Notes under the pieces: generated by a model
What the model was told of the DNA's origin: nothing
The model's database searches: none
What the model saw: the letters and a program-made list of their open reading frames with translations, nothing else
Made by a program: the position numbers and the translations under genes
Origin: Xanthobacteraceae bacterium
GTDB lineage: Bacteria > Pseudomonadota > Alphaproteobacteria > Rhizobiales > Xanthobacteraceae
Length of the DNA: 64,000 nt
Direction: 5' to 3'
Assembly: GCA_023954195.1 (NCBI GenBank)
Contig: JAMLIK010000002.1
Location: 620,001-684,000 of the forward strand
Shown: one piece after another, positions 1 through 9,816 of the stretch
Position numbering within the stretch: position 1 is the first letter of the stretch
Layout of the letters: each line of letters opens with the position of its first letter

Positions 1-145
1 CTGATCGCCGGTTTTATCCGGTGTTCCGGCCCGCGCGGATCGTTAACCAAGTTGCTCGGTTGGCGTCGAACGGGTTCGCATTTTCGCGACGCGGCCGGAT
101 CTGGCCATCGGGCCTGGCCGCCGCGTGAAAGGACCGAGGGGATCG

Positions 146-487
146 ATGCCGCCGTATTCCGCCGCCGCCGGGCCGCCGATCGATCTCGACCATCTCCGCG
201 CGGTGACGCTGGGCGATCCGGCGCTGGAGCGCGAGGTGCTGCTTTTGTTCCTGGAGCAGACGGCCGCCCTGATGCGGAGGCTGGCGTCGCTGCCGGCGGA
301 CGCCGCCGCGCTCGCGCACACCATGAAGGGATCGGCGCGCGCGATCGGGGCGTTCGGCGTGGCGGACGCGGCGACGGCGCTGGAGGCGGCGCTGGGCGAC
401 GAGGCGGGGGCGCGCGCGGCTGTGCGGCGGCTCGACGCCGAGGCCGGACGGGCGCGGCGGGCGGCGACCGCGCGGCTTCGCCGGTAG
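146..487 (+). CDS. Stand-alone histidine phosphotransfer (Hpt) domain protein
   Basis: The 113-residue protein consists of little more than one Hpt four-helix bundle. The phosphorylatable histidine is H58 in HTMKGSARAIGAFG, matching the family pattern H-x-x-K-G-S-A. Hpt proteins carry phosphate between response-regulator receivers and hybrid kinases in the cytoplasm. No kinase or receiver gene lies next to it, so the partner cannot be named. The ATG at 146 is preferred over an in-frame GTG at 125 because GAGGG lies just upstream of it. The C-terminal end is rich in Arg and Ala. The fold and histidine are clear; which relay it serves is unknown. Confidence 0.8.
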   Translation: MPPYSAAAGPPIDLDHLRAVTLGDPALEREVLLLFLEQTAALMRRLASLPADAAALAHTMKGSARAIGAFGVADAATALEAALGDEAGARAAVRRLDAEAGRARRAATARLRR

Positions 488-599
488 CCGCGCCGGCGCG
501 GCCGAAAATCGGCGGCGGACCGGCGTGGCGGCTGGCGCGGGGCGGAGCGAGCCGCTATAGGTCAGCGAGCATTCCTCTTTCCAGACAGCACGAGCAGCC

Positions 600-920
600 A
601 TGGCGAAGATTCACTATGTTGACCACACCGGCGAGACCCGCACCGTCGACGTCGAAAACGGCGCGACGGTGATGGAGGGCGCGATCCGCAACGCCATCCC
701 CGGCATCGAGGCCGAGTGCGGCGGCGCCTGCGCCTGCGCGACCTGCCATGTCTATGTCGACGAAGCCTGGCGTGAGAAGGTCGGCGGTCCGACGCCGATG
801 GAGGAGGACATGCTGGACTTCGGCTACGACGTGCGCCCGAATTCGCGGCTGTCGTGCCAGATCAAGGTCACCGACGAACTCGACGGGCTGATCGTCAGCA
901 CACCGGAGCGGCAGGCTTAG
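600..920 (+). CDS. [2Fe-2S] ferredoxin, adrenodoxin type
   Basis: This 106-residue protein is a soluble one-electron carrier. The four cluster ligands are visible as C40-x5-C46-x2-C49 and C86, the vertebrate/adrenodoxin-type spacing, inside [15 protein letters not shown] and RLSCQIKV. In Rhodopseudomonas such ferredoxins feed cytochrome P450s or biosynthetic enzymes and are reduced by a TrxR-like NADPH reductase, a member of which is encoded about 0.8 kb downstream at 1760. That pairing is inference. The gene stands alone and is followed by a family A palindromic repeat at the convergent junction with the thioesterase gene. Confidence 0.9.
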   Translation: MAKIHYVDHTGETRTVDVENGATVMEGAIRNAIPGIEAECGGACACATCHVYVDEAWREKVGGPTPMEEDMLDFGYDVRPNSRLSCQIKVTDELDGLIVSTPERQA

Positions 921-969
921 GCAGGCCGACCGGAAATTCGTTTTATGCGCGGTTTTACAACACGAATAA

Positions 970-1088
970 CGTCGTCCCCGCGCGGGCGGGGACCCAGACT
1001 CCGCAGCGGTTCGGCTCGATCAATCCGGCGAAATCATTCAAACCGCGAACGCCAGGGGATCTGGGTCCTCGCCCGCGCGAGGACGACG
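970..1088. repeat. Family A dispersed palindromic repeat, copy A1
   Basis: This element of about 120 bp starts CGTCGTCCCCGC and ends with the near-complement GGACGACG. Hairpins of the type GTCCCCGC-loop-GCGGGGAC sit at both ends. Related copies lie at 3591, 5861, 35444 and 62658, with a shortened one at 11833. This copy fills the space between the convergent ferredoxin and thioesterase genes. Confidence 0.85.
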
Positions 1089-1093
1089 CCGGG

Positions 1094-1573
1094 TTAAGCC
1101 CCGGCGGCATCGCCGCGCAGCTTCCAGCGCTGGAATCCCTCGATGGTCGCGGGCGGCAGCGGCGTCGGCTTGCGGGTGCGGGCGTCGACCAGCACCGTGG
1201 TCGCCTGCGCCGAGGCGATGCACCGGCCCTGCGAGAACACCACCTGATCGAACGTCACCGAGGTTCGGCCCAGCCGCAGCACGCCGAGCCCGGTCTCGAT
1301 GGTGCCGGGCCAGTGCAGTTCGGCGCGGTAGTGAACGTCGAGGCGGACCAGCACCCAGCTTGCGCCCGCCGGCGTCAGTCCGTTCGCCGCGTCGCGCACC
1401 AGGATCACCCGGCCGGTCTCGAAGTAGCTGGCATAGACCGCGTTGTTGACATGGCCGTTGACGTCGAGATCGGCGAAGCGGACGTTGTCTTCGAGGCGAA
1501 GCGGGTAGTCGTCGAGACGCGGCGGCGTCGGGGCGGGATCGGTCACGGGCGGGCTTCCATGCGGTTGATCCAT
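1094..1573 (-). CDS. Acyl-CoA thioesterase, hotdog fold (YbgC/FadM-like)
   Basis: The 159-residue protein has the 4-hydroxybenzoyl-CoA thioesterase signature FADLDVNGHVNNAVYASYFE near residues 33-52, with the catalytic aspartate in the D-x-N-G-H-V-N-N motif. Members hydrolyse acyl-CoA thioesters in the cytoplasm; the chain-length preference cannot be read from sequence. An N-terminal Pro-rich stretch of about 25 residues precedes the domain, so an internal start slightly downstream is possible. It is monocistronic, convergent with the ferredoxin gene and divergent from the ferredoxin-NADP reductase gene. Confidence 0.8.
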   Translation of the reverse strand: MDQPHGSPPVTDPAPTPPRLDDYPLRLEDNVRFADLDVNGHVNNAVYASYFETGRVILVRDAANGLTPAGASWVLVRLDVHYRAELHWPGTIETGLGVLRLGRTSVTFDQVVFSQGRCIASAQATTVLVDARTRKPTPLPPATIEGFQRWKLRGDAAGA

Positions 1574-1663
1574 GCAGTTACATGGAAATCGCGGGCGCCG
1601 GCAAGGGGCTCCCGCCGCCGGGCGGCGCGGCCGGTCGCGCGATGTCTTCCCACTTTGCGTTAA

Positions 1664-2788
<1,125 letters not shown>

Positions 2789-2937
2789 ACCGCGCGCGCG
2801 GGTTTCACGACGAAATTGTGGCGGACCAGCGCCGCCGCGCGGCGGCCCGCGTCCGGGGAATTTCACCGGGGTTTCCCGCGAAATCGCCACAGTTCTCCGC
2901 GACGCTCGACATTCGATTGAATAAAAGGCGAGGCCCG

Positions 2938-3549
2938 ATGGTAAAATTCAGGACCGGATTTCGACGGAGCATTCCCGCCGCCGCCACGCTCGTGGCCGCG
3001 CTGCTGAGCGCGAGCCTGGCGCGCGCGGCCGAGCCGACCGCCGCCGGGCTGTGGCAGAAGACCGAGAGCGGCAAGCCGGTGGTCTGGGTGCTGGTGGTCG
3101 ATCACGACGGCGTCTTCGAGGGGGCGATCGCCCGGACCTTTCCGACGCCGGGCGAACCGGACAATCCGGTTTGCAGCAAATGCACCGACGACCGCAAGAA
3201 CGCGCCGATCCTCGGCCTGTCGTTCATCCGCGACATGAAGCGCGCCGGCCTGAAGTACGAGAACGGCAACGTGCTCGATCCGCGCGACGGTGAAATCTAT
3301 CACGCCAAGATGACGCTGAGCCCCGACGGCCAGTCGCTCACCCTGCGCGGCTATGTCGGCATTTCACTGCTCGGCAAGAACGAAACCTGGCAGCGGCTGC
3401 CGGACACCAATCTGGCGGTCCTCGATCCGGTGGTGGTGGCGAAGTATCTGCCGGAGCAGGCCCAGCCGCCGCTGCCGCCGCCGGGCGCGCCCAAGTCGGC
3501 CGCCAAATCGAAGCCGCGCACCACCGGTTCGGCCCAGCATCCGCGGTGA
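2938..3549 (+). CDS. Exported DUF2147 family protein
   Basis: The 203-residue protein begins with a signal peptide of about 30 residues (hydrophobic stretch [17 protein letters not shown]) and continues with a DUF2147 domain from GLWQK through the [18 protein letters not shown] motif to [10 protein letters not shown]. The C-terminal 40 residues are Pro/Ala/Lys-rich and low-complexity. The family is periplasmic or surface-associated with no established biochemical role. It is followed by a family A repeat and converges on the SGNH hydrolase gene. The family assignment is reasonably firm; the function is unknown. Confidence 0.78.
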   Translation: MVKFRTGFRRSIPAAATLVAALLSASLARAAEPTAAGLWQKTESGKPVVWVLVVDHDGVFEGAIARTFPTPGEPDNPVCSKCTDDRKNAPILGLSFIRDMKRAGLKYENGNVLDPRDGEIYHAKMTLSPDGQSLTLRGYVGISLLGKNETWQRLPDTNLAVLDPVVVAKYLPEQAQPPLPPPGAPKSAAKSKPRTTGSAQHPR

Positions 3550-3590
3550 TGTGGTTTCCCGAGATCGTGAAGCGCCCAAACCAACTCAAT

Positions 3591-3710
3591 GTCGTCCCCA
3601 CGCAAGCGGGGACCCATAACCCCTGGCTTTGGTTGTAATAAACAATCTCGCCTTGGTGGATAGAGCCGAACCGCTGCGGCGTATGGGTCCCCGCCTGCGC
3701 GGGGACGACG
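3591..3710. repeat. Family A dispersed palindromic repeat, copy A2
   Basis: A full-length copy, inverted relative to A1, with the GTATGGGTCCCCGCCTGCGC arm on the right. It lies at the convergent junction of the DUF2147 and SGNH hydrolase genes. A flanking GTGTTGCACAATCATC segment to its right resembles the outer flank of other copies, so the element may be a little longer. Confidence 0.85.
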
Positions 3711-3799
3711 ATCTTGGTGTTGCACAATCATCAAAAAGCAAATTTCCTGCCAGATACTCAGGGATTAACACCGCCCCGCGAACCTTCGATGCGTCGGCG

Positions 3800-5779
3800 C
3801 TATTGCGGCTGCCGCTCGCCGAGCGGCGACAGCGGCTCCTGGGTCACCTCCGGCACGACCGCGTCGAGGCGCAGCACCGAGATCGCGGCGGGCAGCGCGG
3901 CGTCGGCCATCGCGGCGTGGCCCTCGGCGGTCGGGTGCACCGCGCCGCCATAAACCGCCGACAGCACGCCCCACGTCGCATCGTGGATATCGGAGGGCTG
4001 GGCCGCGGTCGGCAGTCCCTGCGGATAGGTCATCGCCGCGAAATAGCTGTCGTTGGCGTCGCGGATCCAGCGCGCGCGCGGCAGGTAGGCGCGAAACTGG
4101 CTGGCGCCGCGCCCGCAGGCCATGGGCTGCGCGGCCGCCGCGACCACGTCGGTGACGAAGCTGTCGCCCTTCGCCGAGAAGCAGGCCTGATCGAATTCCG
4201 GATCGCTCGCGCTCCGCGCGCAAAACCCGTGATCGGCGAAGGCGGTTTGATGGGCGTCGACGAAGGTCATGCGGTCGGTGGCCGGGTCGCGGCACAGGAT
4301 GCCGGAGCGGCACAGCGCCAGATCTTTCAGGCGCGGCAGGAATTCGCTCTGCACGAAGCGCGCCGTGGCGTTAAGCCGCGCCGGGTCGGCGTTGAACGAC
4401 GGATGCACATCGAAGCCGGCGCGGCCGCCCGGACAGATCCCGCCGCCCGCCAGCGCCGGATTGGCATAGCTCACATAGACGACGCGCGACAGGTCCCCGA
4501 CCAGCGGTTTCAGCGCGCCGCGCAGCTTGTTGAACGCCTGCGGCAGGTCGCTCGCCAGCGCCGCCCGCGAGTCCTCGACCGAGCCGAGGACGCCGGTGCG
4601 CTTGAACAGCGCGCGCTCGGTCGGGCTGTCGACGATGACGTTGGCCACCAGTTCGGAGAAGCCGATGTCGTTGGCGCCGATCGACAGCAGCACCAGGTCG
4701 AGCCTGCGGTCCGGCTGGCGGCGTTTGGCGGCGGCGAGCGCATCGCGCAATTCGGCGAGTTGCGCGTTGACCTTGCCCTGGCAATCGACGCCGGACTTGG
4801 TGACGAGGCATTCGCGCGCGCGTTGCGGCCCCAACAGGCCGTCGGCGATGGTCGCGCCGGTGCAGGCCAGCGGCAGATAGGTCACCGCGATGTGCGGAAA
4901 GCGCACGGCGAGCGCCAGCGCGGTGCGGGTCTGGTAGCTGTAGAGCGAGCGATGACAGGCCGGGTTGAGCCATACCGCGCTGTGGCGCTGCCATGCCTGC
5001 AACGGCGCCGGCGCGCCGCACGCCCGGCCGCCCTTGTAGCCGGCGCGGCTCGGCCGGAAATATTCGCTGCCCGCCCCGCCGAGATAGGACTGGAAGCAGA
5101 AGCCCTCGTCGGCCAGCGCGATCTGCTTGTCGGGATTGCCTTCGCCGGAGGCGATCGAATCGCCGAGGCCGGCGATCAGGACGTCGCGCACCGTGATCTC
5201 GGTGGCGGCGCGCAGCGGCGCATCGGCGCCGCTCGACACGTCGACGGTGACGGCGATGGTCTGGCCCCGCGGCACCCGCAGGTTGATCGGCTCGGCGCAA
5301 TCCAGCGTCGACTGGCGCGGGCCTTGTCCGTCCTCGAAGGTCCAGGCGCAGGTCGCGCCGACCGGCAGGATGCCGGCGAGGCGCACCGTCACCGGATGAT
5401 CCGCCGGGGTGAGATAGCTTTCCTTGACGCCGTCGCGGACGCAGGGCTCGCTGACCCGGCCGGTGCGGTCGATGCATAGCCGGTTGACGGTGTTGCGCGC
5501 CCAGCCGCGGCCGTCGCTCTGGATTTCCAGCGCATCCTCGGCAGCGAGGATGGTGCCCGCGCGCATCGCTTCCGCCTGAAGCTGGAAGTCGCGCTCCTCG
5601 CGGAACAGCCGGAAGCGGTTGCGCACCTCCCAGGTGATTTGCAGAGGAGCGGCGTCGGCGTCCCGGGCGGGTTCCTGGGCGGTATTCTGGGCGGCCGCGG
5701 GCCCGACGGCGAACCACGGCGTGGTGGCGAGCAGCGTCAGACCAACGAGGAGGCAGGGCAGTGCGCGAATCCGGATCAT
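3800..5779 (-). CDS. Exported SGNH/GDSL-family hydrolase, large
   Basis: The 659-residue protein has a signal peptide (about residues 1-30, ending AAA-Q), an N-terminal beta-rich region of about 170 residues, then an SGNH hydrolase domain. Catalytic blocks are visible: GLGDSIASGEGNP with nucleophile S208, the block III motif IGAND (367-371), and VHPTAEGH (614-621), where H615 is the likely catalytic histidine. Many cysteines suggest disulfides in the periplasm or outside the cell. The enzyme is an esterase or lipase-like hydrolase of unknown substrate. It is much longer than typical SGNH esterases because of the N-terminal region and inserts between the blocks. Confidence 0.85.
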   Translation of the reverse strand: MIRIRALPCLLVGLTLLATTPWFAVGPAAAQNTAQEPARDADAAPLQITWEVRNRFRLFREERDFQLQAEAMRAGTILAAEDALEIQSDGRGWARNTVNRLCIDRTGRVSEPCVRDGVKESYLTPADHPVTVRLAGILPVGATCAWTFEDGQGPRQSTLDCAEPINLRVPRGQTIAVTVDVSSGADAPLRAATEITVRDVLIAGLGDSIASGEGNPDKQIALADEGFCFQSYLGGAGSEYFRPSRAGYKGGRACGAPAPLQAWQRHSAVWLNPACHRSLYSYQTRTALALAVRFPHIAVTYLPLACTGATIADGLLGPQRARECLVTKSGVDCQGKVNAQLAELRDALAAAKRRQPDRRLDLVLLSIGANDIGFSELVANVIVDSPTERALFKRTGVLGSVEDSRAALASDLPQAFNKLRGALKPLVGDLSRVVYVSYANPALAGGGICPGGRAGFDVHPSFNADPARLNATARFVQSEFLPRLKDLALCRSGILCRDPATDRMTFVDAHQTAFADHGFCARSASDPEFDQACFSAKGDSFVTDVVAAAAQPMACGRGASQFRAYLPRARWIRDANDSYFAAMTYPQGLPTAAQPSDIHDATWGVLSAVYGGAVHPTAEGHAAMADAALPAAISVLRLDAVVPEVTQEPLSPLGERQPQ

Positions 5780-5860
5780 GCGGTGTTCAACGTCAGGGAT
5801 GGGGCGGAAATAAGGGACGCGCCGATTTGACGATTACGTCGCGGGGAGTTGATAACCCAT

Positions 5861-5983
5861 CGTCGTCCCCGCGCAGGCGGGGACCCACAACCCCTGGCGT
5901 TGGTTGTTAAACAATGATTTTGCCGTGGATGATCGAGCCGAGGTGCTGCGGTGCATGGGTCCCTGCCCGCGCGGGGACGACGG
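5861..5983. repeat. Family A dispersed palindromic repeat, copy A3
   Basis: A full copy with both terminal hairpins. It lies between two genes transcribed leftward: upstream of the SGNH hydrolase start and downstream of the end of the flippase-like gene. Confidence 0.85.
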
Positions 5984-5995
5984 GGATCGTGGCGC

Positions 5996-7030
5996 TTACG
6001 GATTGCCCGACAGCAGATGCTGGTCGCAGCATTCGGCCTTGCGGCGCGCCTGCCAGGGCTTGACCACGTTGAGCCACAATTCGCGGGTGCCCATGATGCT
6101 GATGGCGATGGTGAAGGGGATCACGAAATACAGCACGCGGAACATCAGCAACGTCGCCACCATCTGCTCGCGGCCGAACTGCGGCAGCGCCACCAGCATC
6201 GCGGCGTCGAACACGCCGAGGCTGCCGGGGGCGTGGCTGGCGAAGCCGAGCAGGGTGGCGAGGATGAACACCACCGCCAGCGACAGGAAGTCGATCGCGG
6301 GCTCGTTCGGCATCAAGAGATACATCGCCAGCGAGCAGAAGCCGAGATCGACCACGCCGATCAGGATTTGCAGCAGGGTCAGCCGGCCGGACGGCAGCAC
6401 CACCTTCCAGCCGTTGCGGCCGAGCTGACGGCGGCCCGCCCCGACCGCGACCCACACCAGATAGGCCCCGATGCCGGCGAGGCAGCCGAGCCCGATCAGT
6501 CGGTTGACGGTTGAGGGCAACAGATTCATCGCGCCGGCGGCGTCGGGGTGCAGCACCATGCCGATGCCGAGCACGAAGACGTTGCCGAGCCAGAACGTCA
6601 GCCCGGAGATGAAGCAGATTTTGGCGACGTCGATGGCGTTGAGGCCGAAGTCCGAATAGATCCGGAAGCGGATCGCGCCCCCGGTGAACACGGTCGCGCC
6701 GATGTTGTGGCCGATCGAATAGCTGGTGAAGCTCGACAGCGCCGCGATCCGGTACGGGACATGGGTGACGCCGAGCGTCCGCAGCGCGAAGAAATCATAG
6801 AATGTCAGGGTGCAGAACGCCCCGAACACGCACAGCGCGGCGAGCGCGATGCGCCCCGGCGATTTTTCGGACAGCGCCTCCAGGATCACGCTGAAGTCGA
6901 TCCCCTTGAGGGTCCGAACCAGGATCGTGATCGCGACGGCGACGATAATCAGGCTGGCGGCGATCCCGACCCGCTTCCAGCCGATCCGCTCGGTGAACCC
7001 ACGCCGCAGCGTGGTCAGCAGTCGATCCAT
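5996..7030 (-). CDS. UPF0104/LPG synthase transmembrane-region family membrane protein
   Basis: The 344-residue polytopic inner-membrane protein has about eight predicted transmembrane segments, starting with VGIAASLIIVAVAITILV. It shows family features such as ISGLTFWLGNVFVLG and HAPGSLGVFDAAML. It is the membrane domain found in MprF-like lysyl-phosphatidylglycerol synthases and in stand-alone YbhN/UPF0104 proteins, which are probably involved in lipid flipping or transport. No aminoacyl-transferase domain is present. The ATG at 7030 has an excellent GGGAGGACGA ribosome site. Exact lipid role unknown. Confidence 0.82.
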   Translation of the reverse strand: MDRLLTTLRRGFTERIGWKRVGIAASLIIVAVAITILVRTLKGIDFSVILEALSEKSPGRIALAALCVFGAFCTLTFYDFFALRTLGVTHVPYRIAALSSFTSYSIGHNIGATVFTGGAIRFRIYSDFGLNAIDVAKICFISGLTFWLGNVFVLGIGMVLHPDAAGAMNLLPSTVNRLIGLGCLAGIGAYLVWVAVGAGRRQLGRNGWKVVLPSGRLTLLQILIGVVDLGFCSLAMYLLMPNEPAIDFLSLAVVFILATLLGFASHAPGSLGVFDAAMLVALPQFGREQMVATLLMFRVLYFVIPFTIAISIMGTRELWLNVVKPWQARRKAECCDQHLLSGNP

Positions 7031-7095
7031 TCGTCCTCCCGCCGTGGCGCGTACAACCCCGTGGCCGAACGAACCGATCGGACGTCTGCGGCTGC

Positions 7096-7119
7096 CAAGT
7101 CACTCAACAAGTCACTCAC
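7096..7119. repeat. Two tandem 12-bp repeats
   Basis: CAAGTCACTCAA is followed directly by CAAGTCACTCAC. The pair lies 66-89 bp upstream of the flippase-like gene on its promoter side. It could be an operator or a replication-slippage duplication. Confidence 0.4.
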
Positions 7120-7298
7120 CGGGCAAGCTTATACTGGGAAACCCATCGCGCCGGAATGGCTCGTGGAACGATTTTGATATTGGCGCGCATCGGGCGCGGC
7201 GCAAGGCAGGCCGCCAAGGTCGATGCCATTCCACTAACCTGTCGAATCCGGCGACAACGTGCCGTTCCCCGCGATATGGCGATCCGGTTGCGGCGGCG

Positions 7299-7736
7299 CT
7301 ATGGCTTGCGGAGCGCGAAATAGGCGCCGCAGAACGCCATCGTCGCGCCCAGGCACAGCGCGGTGAGGCCGGCCAGCACGCCGGCGAGACGCGGCGCGGC
7401 GCTGGGGGCGGCGGCGGCCTGGCCGGCGGCGGCCAGCGCCACCACGCCGAGGCCGATCAGGAGATGCCGCATCCGCCGTGAGATCCGCCCGGAGGAGGCG
7501 CGATCCATCAGGGTCGCCGCGACATGGCCGCTGGCGAAGCCCGCCATCGCCATCAGCCACCACGCCAGCGCGGCGCGGGCGGGCACCGGGACGCGCGGGT
7601 CGCCGGGTTGCCATAACGCGCCGAGATCGAGGCCGAGGCGCTGCCCGAGGATATGGATGGCGAGCGCCAGCAGCATGCCCGACAACGCCGCGCCGGCCAG
7701 GATCAGGTGGCGGGGAAAAGGGGTTGCCGGGTTCAT
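7299..7736 (-). CDS. Small inner-membrane protein, unknown
   Basis: I do not recognise this 145-residue protein. It has four hydrophobic segments that look like membrane helices: HLILAGAALSGMLLALAIHI, ALAWWLMAMAGFASG, LLIGLGVVALAAAGQ and LAGVLAGLTALCLGATMAF. A basic loop (SGRISRRMRH) lies between helices 2 and 3. The ATG at 7736 is chosen because sequence upstream of it is Arg-rich and not hydrophobic. It is divergent from the membrane protein gene at 7871, which may share a promoter region. Confidence 0.6.
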   Translation of the reverse strand: MNPATPFPRHLILAGAALSGMLLALAIHILGQRLGLDLGALWQPGDPRVPVPARAALAWWLMAMAGFASGHVAATLMDRASSGRISRRMRHLLIGLGVVALAAAGQAAAAPSAAPRLAGVLAGLTALCLGATMAFCGAYFALRKP

Positions 7737-7870
7737 CGCGGGTCCATCGGAACGAGTCTCAAGGCGGTCGCGCCCTTGTGTCGCGGCGCGTCCCTGTGGC
7801 TTGGTGGTTGGCAGCTTATCGCGTTTCCGCGTCCTGCGGAAACCGTGCAAGGGGATCGGGAGAATCATCG

Positions 7871-8455
7871 ATGTCGTCGGATGAGGTCGCGCACGGCGCG
7901 ACATCCTACGCCTTCAAGCCGTCGCTGGCCGGCGCGGCGCGCCGGTTCGACCTGACCGAGGCGGGTCTTGCCTGGCAGGTCGGGGCGCGGCGCGGGCTGT
8001 GGCCCTATGCCGCGATCGCGGCGGTGCAGTTGAGCTACCGGCCGGTGTCGATGCAGCCGCGCCAATTTCGCGCCGACATCGTCGGCGGCGACGGGCAGCG
8101 ACAGGTGGTGCTGTCGACCTCGTGGAAAGGGTTCGCGCTGGTGGAGACGCAGGACGAGGCCTATCGCCGCTTCATCCTGGAACTGCACCGGCGGATCGCG
8201 GCGGCGGGCGACCGCGCCGCCTTCCACGGCGGCATGCGGCCAATTCCCTATGCGCTGGCCGCCGGCGTGCTGGGTCTGGTCGCGATGGTGATGGCGGCGC
8301 TGGTCGCCCGCGCGCTGGCCACCGATGCGTGGGCCGGCGCGCTGTTCCTGCTGGCGCTGGGGGCTGTGTTCGTCTGGCAGATCGGCGGCTTCATGCGGCG
8401 CAACAAGCCGTGTCGCTACACCGCGGACGCGCTGCCACCGCAACTGCTGCCGTGA
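7871..8455 (+). CDS. Membrane protein of unknown function, two C-terminal helices
   Basis: The 194-residue protein has a soluble N-terminal region of about 125 residues (pattern ...RFDLTEAGLAWQV...WPYAAIAAVQLSYRP..., suggesting a PH-like beta fold) and two membrane helices near residues 132-150 and 156-175. It ends in a short basic then polar tail. No catalytic motif is seen. The ATG at 7871 follows closely after the divergent gene, with no overlap. It converges on uspA, with a half copy of repeat B in between. Confidence 0.6.
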   Translation: MSSDEVAHGATSYAFKPSLAGAARRFDLTEAGLAWQVGARRGLWPYAAIAAVQLSYRPVSMQPRQFRADIVGGDGQRQVVLSTSWKGFALVETQDEAYRRFILELHRRIAAAGDRAAFHGGMRPIPYALAAGVLGLVAMVMAALVARALATDAWAGALFLLALGAVFVWQIGGFMRRNKPCRYTADALPPQLLP

Positions 8456-8493
8456 ACGCTGGGGTTGGCGCGCGACGGCGCGCAACACGAAAG

Positions 8494-8523
8494 CCGTCAT
8501 GCTCCGCGCGGGCGGAGCATCCG
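8494..8523. repeat. Half copy of family B palindromic repeat (B1)
   Basis: Only the left hairpin TGCTCCGC-gcgg-GCGGAGCA with its CGTCA flank is present, followed by ATCC. The right half found in copies at 17066, 19154 and 29726 is missing. It lies at a convergent junction. Confidence 0.7.
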
Positions 8524-8552
8524 GCAATCCCGAAAAGTCTGTCACGCCGCCG

Positions 8553-8978
8553 TCATGACCTGACCACCAGCACCGAGCAGCGGGCGTAGCGCACGACATT
8601 GCCGGCGTTGGAGCCGAGGAAATAGGTCTTCACCGCCGGGCGGTGCGACGACATCACGATGAGGTCGGCGTTGATTTCGGCGGCTTCCTCAAGAATCTCG
8701 TGATAGATGCCGCCCTGGCGCACGGTGCTGGAGACGCGATCCGGCGCCACGCCGGATTCCGCCGCGACGATGGCGATCGCCTCCTCGCAGGACCGGCGCT
8801 GCTGCTCGTCGAAGTTGGCGGGAACGTATTCCGCCAGCATCACCGGCGTCATCGGCAGCACGTTGAGCAGCCGCACTCGCGCGTTGAAGGTGTTGGCGAG
8901 CGTCGCGGCGGCCGAAACCGCGGGCTTGGCGAGACCGCTGTCGGCCAGATCGATCGGGACCAGAATGGATGTATACAT
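8553..8978 (-). CDS. Universal stress protein (UspA family)
   Basis: The 141-residue single-domain USP has the N-terminal ILVPIDLADSG strand and the C-terminal region DLIVMSSHRPAVKTYFLGSNA...RYARCSVLVV. The usual ATP-loop G-x2-G-x9-G-S/T is altered: the first glycines are replaced (SHRPAVKTYFLGS), as in a subgroup of rhizobial USPs. Nucleotide binding is therefore uncertain. The start at 8978 has a GGGGAGGCGCAG ribosome site. It is monocistronic. USPs of this group are often induced under low oxygen, but I see no FixK box upstream here. Confidence 0.88.
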   Translation of the reverse strand: MYTSILVPIDLADSGLAKPAVSAAATLANTFNARVRLLNVLPMTPVMLAEYVPANFDEQQRRSCEEAIAIVAAESGVAPDRVSSTVRQGGIYHEILEEAAEINADLIVMSSHRPAVKTYFLGSNAGNVVRYARCSVLVVRS

Positions 8979-9050
8979 CTGCGCCTCCCCATGCCGGACA
9001 GCGTATCACGGCATCGCCGCCGCGGCGACGTCGTCGTTGACGCCACGCTC

Positions 9051-9127
9051 GTCATTGCGAGGGCAGCGACGCAATCCGGCGCAAAGCAAGCGAGGATTGC
9101 TTCGTCGCTTTGCTTCTCGCAACGATG
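9051..9127. repeat. Family C inverted repeat, copy C1
   Basis: It begins GTCATTGCGAGGGCAGCGAC and ends with the partial complement TCTCGCAACGATG, with central GCAATCC/GGATTGC complementary segments. Related copies lie at 13522, 30501 and 55217. Confidence 0.75.
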
Positions 9128-9152
9128 AGGGACAGCATGACGAAAGACGGAC

Positions 9153-9692
9153 TCACACCTCGTCGCGGCTCTGCCGCAGCAGTTTCGGGCTGACGAAACA
9201 TTTCAGCCGGCCGCGCCGGAACCCGACGTCGCCCCAGTCGGCGATGTCGAAGTCGAGCACCACCAGGCCGCTGGTCGGCAGGTTGCCGGAGAGGAGCCGC
9301 AGCGCCTCGTCGTCGCCCGAGCCGGTCAGCATCAGCGCCAGTTCGTGCAGGCCGGGGTTATGGCCGACCACCACGAGGCAGCGGGCGTCAACGCCGCCGG
9401 CTTCGTGGATCGCGCGCAGGAGGTCGGCGGGATCGGCGAGATAAAGATCCGCGAGGTGCGTGACCTCGGCCGCCGTGCCGCCGATGAGCGGCGCGACGAT
9501 GTCCCAGGTCTGCCGCGCCCGCACCGCGGTCGACACCAGCGCATGGCCCACCCGGCAACGCTGATCCGCCATCCAGCGCCCGATCGAGGCGGCGTCGTCC
9601 TCGCCGCGTTGATCCAGCCGGCGGTCGACGTCCTCGCCGCTCGGGGCGTGACTTTCGGTCTTGGCGTGGCGCAGCAGGATCAGCCGCCGCAT
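9153..9692 (-). CDS. SixA-type phosphohistidine phosphatase
   Basis: The 179-residue histidine phosphatase superfamily protein has the nucleophile H9 in LRHAKTES and the second histidine in VVVGHNPGLHELA near residue 110. SixA proteins dephosphorylate Hpt domains or other phosphohistidine proteins in the cytoplasm. An Hpt protein is encoded at 146, but linking the two is inference. The N-terminal RRLILLRHAK and the length match the SixA group rather than the phosphoglycerate mutases. It stands between a family C repeat and the divergent oxidoreductase gene. Confidence 0.82.
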   Translation of the reverse strand: MRRLILLRHAKTESHAPSGEDVDRRLDQRGEDDAASIGRWMADQRCRVGHALVSTAVRARQTWDIVAPLIGGTAAEVTHLADLYLADPADLLRAIHEAGGVDARCLVVVGHNPGLHELALMLTGSGDDEALRLLSGNLPTSGLVVLDFDIADWGDVGFRRGRLKCFVSPKLLRQSRDEV

Positions 9693-9816
9693 CGCGCGAT
9701 CTCGTTTCGATTCAATCCCCTGCCTCCGGATCGTGGGTGGGTCGGCGACCGCCGGACAGTGTACAGCCTATCGACGGCACGGTGACAAGCGCCGCGTCGC
9801 CGGGTTAGGAAAACCT

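Noticed and set aside
970-1088. Palindromic repeats as a CRISPR array
   Set aside because: Copies are single and dispersed over the window, with no regular spacers and no cas genes.
3629-5479. Long open frame (616 codons) opposite the SGNH hydrolase gene
   Set aside because: Arg/Gly/Ala-rich composition, no domain, and the minus strand carries a clear hydrolase with signal peptide. High GC removes stop codons in the opposite frame.
5911-5925. TTAAACAATGATTTT as a CtrA box
   Set aside because: Second half-site is TTTT and the sequence lies inside a family A repeat between tandem genes.
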